This document shows, in pieces, positions 1 through 8,524 of a stretch of 64,000 bases of DNA. Within the stretch, counting starts at the first letter, position 1, and the number at the start of each line of letters is the position of its first letter. Origin of the DNA: Flavobacterium sp. KS-LB2 (GTDB lineage: Bacteria; Bacteroidota; Bacteroidia; Flavobacteriales; Flavobacteriaceae). A program made the position numbers and the translations under genes. The notes beneath the pieces are model-generated. The model was given only the letters and a program-made list of their open reading frames with translations, did no database searches and was not told the DNA's origin. The stretch lies in assembly GCF_036895565.1 (NCBI RefSeq), contig NZ_CP145904.1:2294001-2358000 (forward strand), read 5' to 3'.

Positions 1-2
1 GA

Positions 3-812
3 ATTCTAGGTCCTAACGGAAGCGGAAAATCAACAACTTTAGGAATCGTTTTAAACGTGGTCAATAAAACCTCCGGTGAATATAGCTGGTTTAATGGTTC
101 AATGGAAACTCATGAAGCGCTAAAAAAAGTAGGAGCAATTATAGAAAGACCTAATTTCTATCCTTACATGACTGCCAAAGAAAATCTAGAACTAGTTTGT
201 AAGATTAAAGGAATCAACTATACAAAAGTTGATGAAAAACTAGAATTAGTAGGTTTAGTAGACAGACAAAACAGTAAATTCAGTACGTTTTCATTGGGAA
301 TGAAACAGCGGTTGGCCATTGCTTCTGCCCTACTGAATGATCCAGAAATTTTAATTCTTGATGAACCCACCAATGGTTTAGATCCTCAAGGGATTCATCA
401 AATTAGAGATATCATTAAACAAATTGCCTCAAAAGGAACTACTATTTTACTCGCTTCTCATTTATTGGACGAAGTAGAAAAAGTATGTACTCATGTTTTG
501 GTTTTAAGAAAAGGAGAAATTTTATACACTGGTTTAGTTGATGGAATGTCAGCTAATGAAGGATTTTTTGAATTACAAGCTGATGACACTGAACATTTAA
601 TCCTAACTGTTAAAACGCATCCTGCCATTAAAAATGTGGTAAATGAGGATGGGAAAGTTTTGGTTTACCTGAAAAATGATTTAGACGCAAAAGAATTGAA
701 TCAATTTCTTTTTGAAAAAAACATCATACTCAATCATTTAGTAAAACGTAAAAACAGCTTAGAAGAACAATTTTTAGAACTGACTAATGGCAACCCAACT
801 TTCAAAAACTAA
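3..812 (+). CDS. ABC transporter ATP-binding protein (5' end outside window)
   Basis: This is the nucleotide-binding subunit of an ABC exporter, which hydrolyses ATP to drive the membrane subunit encoded next. The frame is open from the window edge, so the gene starts upstream. The Walker A motif GPNGSGKST is read from nt 12. The signature FSLGMKQRLAIA and the Walker B/D-loop motif LILDEPTNGLDP follow in the right order. The C-terminal region of about 80 residues after the ATPase core is typical of bacitracin or antibiotic-efflux type ATPases of the CcmA/BcrA group. A GTG at nt 57 is not the real start, because it would remove Walker A. The permease begins 3 nt after the stop, so the two are one operon. 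The substrate cannot be read from the sequence. Confidence 0.93.
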   Translation: MLGPNGSGKSTTLGIVLNVVNKTSGEYSWFNGSMETHEALKKVGAIIERPNFYPYMTAKENLELVCKIKGINYTKVDEKLELVGLVDRQNSKFSTFSLGMKQRLAIASALLNDPEILILDEPTNGLDPQGIHQIRDIIKQIASKGTTILLASHLLDEVEKVCTHVLVLRKGEILYTGLVDGMSANEGFFELQADDTEHLILTVKTHPAIKNVVNEDGKVLVYLKNDLDAKELNQFLFEKNIILNHLVKRKNSLEEQFLELTNGNPTFKN

Positions 813-815
813 ATC

Positions 816-1652
816 ATGAAAAGATTACTCTCCATAGAACTGCAAAAAATTTGGAAAAATAAAGCTAGCCGTGTTTTAACATTGTCCTATTTTATTCTTT
901 TAACCTTTATAGCTTTAATAGCCTCCATAAAATTTGATCTTGGTATTTTTAAATTCCATCTTGCTGAGATGGGAATTTTTAATTTCCCTTTCATCTGGCA
1001 TTTCAACACATATATTGCAGCAATACTAAAACTATTTTTAGCAATAGTAATAGTCTCCATGATGGCAAACGAGTATAGTTATGGAACACTAAAACAAAAC
1101 TTAATAGACGGAATGAGTAAAAAGGAATTTATACAATCTAAATTCCTAACTGTCGTTCTATTTGCAACAGTATCAACTGTTTTTATTTTTATAATGTCAC
1201 TCATTTTAGGAATAAGTTACTCTTCCTATACGGAGTTTAGTATTGTCTTCTCTGATTTAGAATACCTTTTAGCTTATTTTGTTAAACTAGTTGGTTTTTT
1301 CTCTTTCTGTTTATTTTTAGGAATATTAGTAAAACGCTCTGCTTTTGCATTAGGATTTCTTTTGGTTTGGAATATCATCGAAGGAATCATTAATGGAGTT
1401 TTAACTTTTAAAGTATTCCCTAACAGCGATACGGCAGCATCTATTACTCAGTTTTTACCGTTACAATCCATGTCTAATTTGATAGTAGAACCTTTTAGTA
1501 GATTGTCTGTGGTGAAAAACTTGGGAACTCAAATTGGTTTGGATAATATTAAAGAATACAATGTTTCAATATTCTCAATTACTATCGTGTTACTTTGGAC
1601 CGTAATTTTTATTTTCCTTTCGTATCGATTATTAAAAAATAGAGATTTGTAG
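816..1652 (+). CDS. ABC-2 type transporter permease
   Basis: A 278-residue integral membrane protein and the partner of the preceding ATPase. About six hydrophobic segments are visible, near residues 20-38, 65-85, 112-133, 152-173, 178-197 and 254-272, the usual number for an ABC-2 permease. The charged motif NEYSYGTLKQNL after the second segment resembles the cytoplasmic coupling region of ABC-2 permeases that export peptides or antibiotics. The start lies 3 nt after the ATPase stop, which implies translational coupling. The next gene begins 11 nt after this stop, but it encodes a secreted T9SS protein and is probably not functionally linked. Confidence 0.87.
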   Translation: MKRLLSIELQKIWKNKASRVLTLSYFILLTFIALIASIKFDLGIFKFHLAEMGIFNFPFIWHFNTYIAAILKLFLAIVIVSMMANEYSYGTLKQNLIDGMSKKEFIQSKFLTVVLFATVSTVFIFIMSLILGISYSSYTEFSIVFSDLEYLLAYFVKLVGFFSFCLFLGILVKRSAFALGFLLVWNIIEGIINGVLTFKVFPNSDTAASITQFLPLQSMSNLIVEPFSRLSVVKNLGTQIGLDNIKEYNVSIFSITIVLLWTVIFIFLSYRLLKNRDL

Positions 1653-1663
1653 TATCTTTACAC

Positions 1664-3994
1664 ATGATGAAATGTGTAAAAATACTATTATTTTATATTT
1701 TTATTAGTTGCACTACATTTAATGTGACTGCACAATCTATTTCCGTAAATGACTCTTACACAGCGCAGCAACTTATTGAAAACATCTTAGTAAATAGTTC
1801 CTGCGCCAATGTTTCTAATTTCGTTGTAAAAGGAGATCCTTTTTCTGGCAGTCAAAATAGCTACGGATATTTTAATAATCAAGGTGGTAGTTTTCCTTTT
1901 ACAGAAGGTGTTCTTTTGAGCACTTGGAGCAGTAATAAATCTGAAGGGCCTTTTATAAGAAACCTCGGAGGAGGAAATTCTTCTTGGTCAGGAGATAGCG
2001 ATTTAGAACAAGCATTAGGAATTTCGAACACTTTAAACGCTACTGTTCTAGAATTCGATTTTACAGCGCTAACAGATTTTATAAGCTTTGATTATATATT
2101 TGCCTCTAATGAATACCAAGATGATTTTCCTTGTAATTATTCTGATGGTTTCGCCTTTTTAATAAAAGAAAGTGGAACTAGCACTTATCAAAATTTAGCA
2201 GTACTACCCGGCACGACCATCCCAGTTTCATCAAAAAGTATTCATCCACAAATTAATCCGATTCCAAGTTCGAACGAACCCATAAAAAGCTGTGGACCAG
2301 AAAATGAATTGTATTTTGGCGGATACAACAATGCTTCTAGTTCAATCAATCATGCTGGACAAACAAAAACATTGACCGCTCAAACAAACGTTGAACCAGG
2401 GAAAATATACCATGTTAAATTAGTAATTGCTGACCAGACGAACCAATATTATGACTCTGCAGTTTTTCTTAAAGCTGGTAGCTTTTTACCAAAAATTGAT
2501 TTGGGACCAGACCGATTATTGGCTACAAACAATCCTATTTGTTTTGGTGAAAGCTATACTATTGACGCAAAACTACCAGCAAGTTTAGGTTACACTTACA
2601 AATGGTTTAAGGATAATGTAGCATTTGTGAACAACTCTTCTTCTTACACAGCTACAAGCCCTGGTATTTATCGATTAGAGGTCCAATTGACTCCCAGTTG
2701 TATTGCAACCGAGGAAATAAAAATCGAGTATACTACAGAAATTATTTTAAATGATACTTCCCTTATACAATGTGACATCGATAATGACGGAAAAACTATT
2801 TTTGACTTAACAAAAGTTGATGCCATTGTAAAAAACAATGCAAGTAATTTAAGTACAGTAGTTTATTATGAAAATTTAGCTGATGCTGAGGCAAAAATTA
2901 ATTCAATTACAAATCCCACCACGTATACCAATACACTCATCAATCAGTCGGTATATGCACGAGTGAATAATTCTTACGATTGTGCCAATTATGCCGAAGT
3001 AAAATTGATGATTTCCAATAACGTTATTGTAACACAAAACCCAATTTCAACTTGTGACATCGATGGTATTGATGATGGCTTATCACAATTTGATTTAAAC
3101 GTACAAGTAACACCTCAAATTCTAACAGGTTTACCTACTGGCTTAATCGTAGAATATTATTTAAACCCAACAGATGCAGTAGCGCAACAAAACAGTTTGT
3201 CAAATATTTTTAAAAATACCGTCACAACCCAACAAATTATTTATGCACGAATCATTAACGGTCCAGATTGTTATGCCATCACCCCGATAACCCTTAAAGT
3301 AAATTCGTTTGACCCAGCCAATTTTCAAGATGAAACTGTTATTTTGTGTCAAGGAAACGCTATTAGCTTGACTGCTAACGCAGGATTTTCAAGCTATTTG
3401 TGGAGCACTGGAGTAAGTTCAAATACAATTACGGTTACTACTCCCGGAGATTACACGGTAACCGTTACAAATGCTGATGGTTGTTCAAAAACAAAAAAAT
3501 ATCTTGTAGCAGTTTCAGAAATTGCTACCATTATCGGAGTAACAGTAAATGATTTTGAAAGAAATAAAAATACAATAACAATTGAATATACAGGTATTGG
3601 CGATTATGAATTTTCGATAGATGGCTCTTTTTTTCAGGATAATCCATTGTTTAACGGAGTTGCACCGGGAGAATATGAAGTGTATGCCAGAGATAAAAAT
3701 GGTTGTGGTCTATCCAATCCATTTTTAGTTTATGTTTTAGATTATCCAAGATATTTCACACCAAATAATGATGGTTATAATGATATTTGGAGAATTAAAA
3801 ATCTAGAGAATTTACCTAAATCTACTTTATTTATTTTTGACCGTTATGGAAAATTAATAAAACAATTAACCACCGCAGACTTAGGTTGGAATGGGACTTT
3901 CAATGGATTGCCATTACCCACGGATGATTATTGGTTTCATTTGATTTTAGAAAATGGAAGAGTAATAAAAGGGCATTTTTCATTAAAAAGATAA
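1664..3994 (+). CDS. Secreted T9SS type B cargo protein with choice-of-anchor L head
   Basis: A 776-residue secreted protein. A Sec signal peptide occupies about residues 1-24, ending near VTAQS. Residues about 25-275 resemble the choice-of-anchor L domain of Bacteroidota surface proteins (QLIENILV, GVLLSTW, FDYIFASNEY). An Ig-like segment follows. Two copies of the Cys-Asp-rich repeat then begin at nt 2771 and nt 3053. Two Ig-like modules come next, including the WSTG and PGDYTVTVTN motifs. The C-terminal domain at about 693-776 (YFTPNNDGYND, FDRYGKLI, GHFSLKR) is the T9SS type B, or gliding-motility-associated, sorting domain. It is first of four similar genes and is probably an adhesin or matrix protein. 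Ligand unknown. Two in-frame ATGs (1664 and 1667) are possible starts. Confidence 0.88.
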   Translation: MMKCVKILLFYIFISCTTFNVTAQSISVNDSYTAQQLIENILVNSSCANVSNFVVKGDPFSGSQNSYGYFNNQGGSFPFTEGVLLSTWSSNKSEGPFIRNLGGGNSSWSGDSDLEQALGISNTLNATVLEFDFTALTDFISFDYIFASNEYQDDFPCNYSDGFAFLIKESGTSTYQNLAVLPGTTIPVSSKSIHPQINPIPSSNEPIKSCGPENELYFGGYNNASSSINHAGQTKTLTAQTNVEPGKIYHVKLVIADQTNQYYDSAVFLKAGSFLPKIDLGPDRLLATNNPICFGESYTIDAKLPASLGYTYKWFKDNVAFVNNSSSYTATSPGIYRLEVQLTPSCIATEEIKIEYTTEIILNDTSLIQCDIDNDGKTIFDLTKVDAIVKNNASNLSTVVYYENLADAEAKINSITNPTTYTNTLINQSVYARVNNSYDCANYAEVKLMISNNVIVTQNPISTCDIDGIDDGLSQFDLNVQVTPQILTGLPTGLIVEYYLNPTDAVAQQNSLSNIFKNTVTTQQIIYARIINGPDCYAITPITLKVNSFDPANFQDETVILCQGNAISLTANAGFSSYLWSTGVSSNTITVTTPGDYTVTVTNADGCSKTKKYLVAVSEIATIIGVTVNDFERNKNTITIEYTGIGDYEFSIDGSFFQDNPLFNGVAPGEYEVYARDKNGCGLSNPFLVYVLDYPRYFTPNNDGYNDIWRIKNLENLPKSTLFIFDRYGKLIKQLTTADLGWNGTFNGLPLPTDDYWFHLILENGRVIKGHFSLKR

Positions 3995-4001
3995 TCTAAA
4001 T

Positions 4002-4019
4002 TTTGCTATTTTTAGCAAA
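4002..4019 (+). promoter_or_regulatory. Small inverted repeat touching a start codon
   Basis: TTTGCTA (4002-4008) and TAGCAAA (4013-4019) are perfect 7-base complementary arms around a 4-base T-rich loop. The last base of the right arm is the A of the ATG at 4019. The segment 4007-4014 also reads TATTTTTA, one base away from the TAnnTTTG promoter element. It could be a weak hairpin covering the start codon, a promoter, or chance in AT-rich DNA. Confidence 0.3.
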
Positions 4020-7000
4020 TGAAAAAAACATTACTCTTACTCATTACCCTTTTTTCCATAAGTTGTTTCTCGCAGTTTAGCAAAACACACTATATCCCAC
4101 CGTTAACCTGTTCAACAAATTTAGCAGGAGACCATTATTTATATATATCAACACCAAGCGCTACTGATGTTAATTTTAAAATTATAGCAAACGGAGGCAA
4201 TATAATAACTGGTGTGGTCAAAAATACTACTCCATTTATTTATTCTATTGGTCAAGGACAAGATACACAATTGATTACTCCAAAAACTACTATTGGAATT
4301 ATAAAGAACAAAGGATATATCGTTGAAGCCGAAGATTTAATTTATGTAAGTGTTAGAGTTAATGCCGGATTTGCTTCACAAAACAACTCCTATAATCATG
4401 CAGGCGGATTGGTTTCAAAGGGAAATAGTGCTCTAGGAAGAGAATTTAGATTAGGAGCAATGTTAAATCCCGTTTACGATCAAATTGTATTGAACTTTGC
4501 ATCAATATTATCAACAGAGAATAATACTAAAGTCACTATTTCAAATATTCCTATAGGTTCTGTACTATCAGACGGAACCATTATAAATGGACCAATAACG
4601 GTTACTTTAGGTAAAAATGAAAGTTATGTTTTGGCATTGGAAAATTACAGTAACACTATTTCTAATAGTACAGCTATGATAGGTGCGTTAGTGGAATCAG
4701 ATAAACCTGTAGTTGTCAATTCGGGTTCTTTTGGTGGTAGTAACAGTACTATTGTTAATGCTCAAGGAAATCCCCTAGGAAGAGATGTAGGTTTTGACCA
4801 AATTGTTCCAACAGAAAAAACTGGTAAGGAATATATATTTGTAAAAGGACTTGGGACTGATGAATTAGAACGGGTTTTATTAATTGCAAATGTCGACATG
4901 ACTAAAGTATTTGTTAATGGTTCCCTGATACCCATTGCTACTCTAAATAAAGGACAATATACCGTTATTGACGGAAGCCAATTCATAGATGGTAATTTGT
5001 ATGTTTCAACCTCCGAAAATGTATCTGCTTATCAGAGTATTGGTGGAGATTTTTCATCAGCAAACCAAAATTTATTTTTTGTACCGCCCTTAAATTGTGC
5101 TACGCCAAGCATTGTTGATAATATTCCATCCATTGAATCGATAGGAAATACAATTTATAATGGTGGTTTAAATATTGTTACTGAAGCTGGTGCTACTGTA
5201 ACCATAAACAATATTCCTATCTCGAGTACTCCTATAGTAGTAGCAGGAAATACGGATTATGTGAGATACACCGTTTTTAATCAAACGGGGAATATTGCGG
5301 TAAAATCCACGAAGCAAGTTTATGTTTCTTACTTTGGGACAAATGGCGCCGCAACTTATGGCGGATATTATTCGGGATTTGATACAAAACCAGAAATTGT
5401 AACTGATAAAATTACAGTGTCTAATTCAGCATGTATACCAAATGTTGTTTTAAAAATTAGCACTTTATCTTCTTATGATACTTTTCAGTGGTATTTTAAT
5501 GACAATCCAATTGTTGGTGCAAATTCAAATTCATACACCCCAACTCAACCTGGTTATTATCAAGTAAAAGGAAGTATTGTGGGTTGTCCAACTACAGTTC
5601 CTATTTTCTCAGACAAGATTCCAGTCAGCGACTGTCCATTAGATTCAGATAATGACGGAACAAATAACAACATTGATATTGACTTAGATAATGATGGTAT
5701 CATAAATAATCTTGAAGCTAATATTTCTCTATTAAACCAGTCAAATACCATCTCAAGTTCTAATTATACTGCTACAATCACTGGTAGTGGGACAGTTACA
5801 GGAAAATCATTATATGGATTTGTTACAGAAGTTCCTGCTGGAATCACGAATTCCGTTACATACAAGATAAGCTTAACAAATCCTCAAAGCATTCGCATTA
5901 ATTATATAGCACAAGACAGTCCTACACAAACTACCTCTATTTCAGAATATATAAATGGGGATGGCGATTTTATTTTACAAGTACCATCAGATAAAACCAT
6001 TACTTTAACTAACCCACAAAATCAACTACTCGTCGATACTAATTATGATGGGATTTTTGAAAGTGGTATTACTGAATTCTCATCTTTCGAAATCCGATTC
6101 CGATTGAATAGTATAACACCGTTAACTCCTGGTTTGGGTAGCTTTGGGTTTTCATCCTATCTTACTAATTCCATCACATTAACGCATAATAATCTATCCG
6201 AAACTGCTGTTAATAAAGCAATTTTTATGATTAATCATACAGAAACTTTTGATTCTGACTCTGATACAATTCCAGATTTATTGGACATAGACAGTGATAA
6301 TGACGGAATCCCTGATACAATTGAGGCTCAAGGAAAAGGATTTATAACCTTTTCTGGATCTGATTCAAATAAAGATGGTCTTGACAATGCTTTTGAGCCT
6401 GGACTAACACGAATTAATACCGACAATGATGTCTTCAATACTTTTCCTGCAGTTTATGATTTATTAGATTTAGACAGTGATAATGATGGCATATATGATT
6501 TAATTGAATCTGGAAGCATGGCTATAGATACTAATAATGATGGGATTATAGATGGCTTACCTCTAGCTTTTGGTACAAATGGTTTATTTGACGGACTTGA
6601 AACAAGTCCAGATAGCGGTAAACTAAATTATGTAATTACTGATACCGATTCAGATGGAACTTTGAATTACATCGATTTGGATAGTGATAATGATCTTTGT
6701 TTTGATGTTACCGAGGCAGGATTTTCTGATGCTAACAATGATGGAATAGTAGGTAACAATCCCATTACTGTTAACACTAATGGGAAAGTCACAAGTGGTT
6801 TTGCATATACAATACCAAATAATAATTATATTATTGCTGCTCCAATTGTTATAACCAACCAACCAATAGTTTCACCAACTTGTGAATTAGAAAACACAAC
6901 AATTACATTAACTGATAATGGCGGAAACACCTATCAATGGCAACTCTCAACGGATGGAACCACTTGGAATAACATCACAAACAATTCAACCTATTCTGGA

Positions 7001-8497
7001 GCAACAACCAATATCTTATTGATAACAAGTGTACAAAATGTCATGAACGGGTACAAATACAGAGTAAAATTAGATAAAACTGGAAACTCTTGTGGTTTAA
7101 TTTCTGCCGAAACCACCTTGACAATCTATACTCTACCAGTAATTAACACTGTGACAATCATTCAATGTGACGATGATACCGACGGGTTCTCTGATTTTAA
7201 TTTAACAGTAAAAAATAATGAGATATCGACAAATTACACTTCAGAAACATTTACCTATTACACTTCTCTTTTAGGAGCTGAAACAGCAGATATTGATAAA
7301 TTAATTTCTAATCCGCTAGCATTTACTAACACCTCTTCGGGAGGAATGCCAGTTTGGGTTAGAGTAAAAAACACCAATGAATGCGCTAGTATAGTACAAA
7401 TTAACTTAATAGTTTCTACTACTCAAATTCCAGCTTCTTTCCTTCGCACTTTTTCGACTTGTGATGATTTAGGAGCAACTAATGATGATACTGATGGCCT
7501 CGCAACTTTTGATTTCAGTAGTGTAGCAACTGATATTTTAGCGATTCTTCCTTCTTCAAGTTCTGCATATTCCATAAAATTTTATAAAAATGAAGCAGAT
7601 GCACTATCAGAAAATGATGAAATAACAAATACATCAAACTACAGTAATACTGGCTATCCAAATGAGCAAAAAATTTGGGTTCGTGTTGAAAGTACATCTG
7701 ATAACTCGTGTTATGGATTGAGTCCAAGAGTTACCTTAACAGTCAATCCAAAACCTAATATTAACACAAACGCTGATTTAGATGAGAATGAATTAGTATG
7801 CTCAAACCTTCCTACTTTCTTTGTAAGATTAGATTCAGGAATTCTAGATGGCACTCCTACTAATGACTATACCTATATCTGGACAAAAGATAATATCGTT
7901 TTAACTAATGAGACGAGTTCTACATTGGAGGTAAATACTCCTGGTGAATATACCGTAGCAGTTAGCTCATTTAGCGGTTGCAGCAGAATTCGAACTATAA
8001 AAGTAACTGCTTCGGATATAGCAGAAATAACAAGCATTTCAATTGTTGATTTATCAGATGTAAACTCAATTACAGTAAATGCAACTGGACAAGGGCAATA
8101 TGAATATAGTCTGGATGCACCTTCTGGTCCTTTTCAAGATTCTAATTTCTTTGATAATGTAACCGCTGGAATTCATGAAGTGTACATTAATGATAAAAAT
8201 GGTTGTGGAACGGTGAGTAAAACAATTGCTGTAATAGGTGTTCCAAAATTTTTCACTCCAAATGGAGATGGCTATAATGACTATTGGAATGTAAAAGGAG
8301 TAAATGAAAATTTCAACGAAAATTCAATCATTTATATTTTTGATCGTTACGGTAAGCTTCTAAAACAAATTGTCCCCTCTAGACAAGGATGGGATGGAAC
8401 ATTTTCTGGGTTACCTTTACCCTCAGATGATTACTGGTACTCCATAAAATTAGAAGATGGGAGAGAAGCTAAAGGACATTTCAGTTTAAAACGATAA
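4019..8497 (+). CDS. Giant T9SS type B cargo protein with IgGFc-binding-like head and TSP3-type repeats
   Basis: A 1492-residue secreted protein with a signal peptide of about 18 residues. Residues about 20-470 resemble the IgGFc-binding N-terminal domain of bacterial surface proteins (YIPPLTC near the start, then repeated strands such as NKPVVVNSGSF-like motifs). Calcium-binding thrombospondin type 3-like repeats (DSDNDGTNNN, DIDSDNDGIPD) occur at about residues 541-560 and 744-895. Two copies of the Cys-Asp-rich repeat begin at nt 7166 and 7460. Two Ig-like modules lead to the T9SS type B sorting domain at about 1407-1492. The last 450 nt are nearly identical to the end of the next gene. 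The expected role is cell-surface adhesion; IgG binding itself is not implied. Confidence 0.88.
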   Translation: MKKTLLLLITLFSISCFSQFSKTHYIPPLTCSTNLAGDHYLYISTPSATDVNFKIIANGGNIITGVVKNTTPFIYSIGQGQDTQLITPKTTIGIIKNKGYIVEAEDLIYVSVRVNAGFASQNNSYNHAGGLVSKGNSALGREFRLGAMLNPVYDQIVLNFASILSTENNTKVTISNIPIGSVLSDGTIINGPITVTLGKNESYVLALENYSNTISNSTAMIGALVESDKPVVVNSGSFGGSNSTIVNAQGNPLGRDVGFDQIVPTEKTGKEYIFVKGLGTDELERVLLIANVDMTKVFVNGSLIPIATLNKGQYTVIDGSQFIDGNLYVSTSENVSAYQSIGGDFSSANQNLFFVPPLNCATPSIVDNIPSIESIGNTIYNGGLNIVTEAGATVTINNIPISSTPIVVAGNTDYVRYTVFNQTGNIAVKSTKQVYVSYFGTNGAATYGGYYSGFDTKPEIVTDKITVSNSACIPNVVLKISTLSSYDTFQWYFNDNPIVGANSNSYTPTQPGYYQVKGSIVGCPTTVPIFSDKIPVSDCPLDSDNDGTNNNIDIDLDNDGIINNLEANISLLNQSNTISSSNYTATITGSGTVTGKSLYGFVTEVPAGITNSVTYKISLTNPQSIRINYIAQDSPTQTTSISEYINGDGDFILQVPSDKTITLTNPQNQLLVDTNYDGIFESGITEFSSFEIRFRLNSITPLTPGLGSFGFSSYLTNSITLTHNNLSETAVNKAIFMINHTETFDSDSDTIPDLLDIDSDNDGIPDTIEAQGKGFITFSGSDSNKDGLDNAFEPGLTRINTDNDVFNTFPAVYDLLDLDSDNDGIYDLIESGSMAIDTNNDGIIDGLPLAFGTNGLFDGLETSPDSGKLNYVITDTDSDGTLNYIDLDSDNDLCFDVTEAGFSDANNDGIVGNNPITVNTNGKVTSGFAYTIPNNNYIIAAPIVITNQPIVSPTCELENTTITLTDNGGNTYQWQLSTDGTTWNNITNNSTYSGATTNILLITSVQNVMNGYKYRVKLDKTGNSCGLISAETTLTIYTLPVINTVTIIQCDDDTDGFSDFNLTVKNNEISTNYTSETFTYYTSLLGAETADIDKLISNPLAFTNTSSGGMPVWVRVKNTNECASIVQINLIVSTTQIPASFLRTFSTCDDLGATNDDTDGLATFDFSSVATDILAILPSSSSAYSIKFYKNEADALSENDEITNTSNYSNTGYPNEQKIWVRVESTSDNSCYGLSPRVTLTVNPKPNINTNADLDENELVCSNLPTFFVRLDSGILDGTPTNDYTYIWTKDNIVLTNETSSTLEVNTPGEYTVAVSSFSGCSRIRTIKVTASDIAEITSISIVDLSDVNSITVNATGQGQYEYSLDAPSGPFQDSNFFDNVTAGIHEVYINDKNGCGTVSKTIAVIGVPKFFTPNGDGYNDYWNVKGVNENFNENSIIYIFDRYGKLLKQIVPSRQGWDGTFSGLPLPSDDYWYSIKLEDGREAKGHFSLKR

Positions 8498-8524
8498 AAT
8501 AAAAATTATTTTAAACATAAAAAA

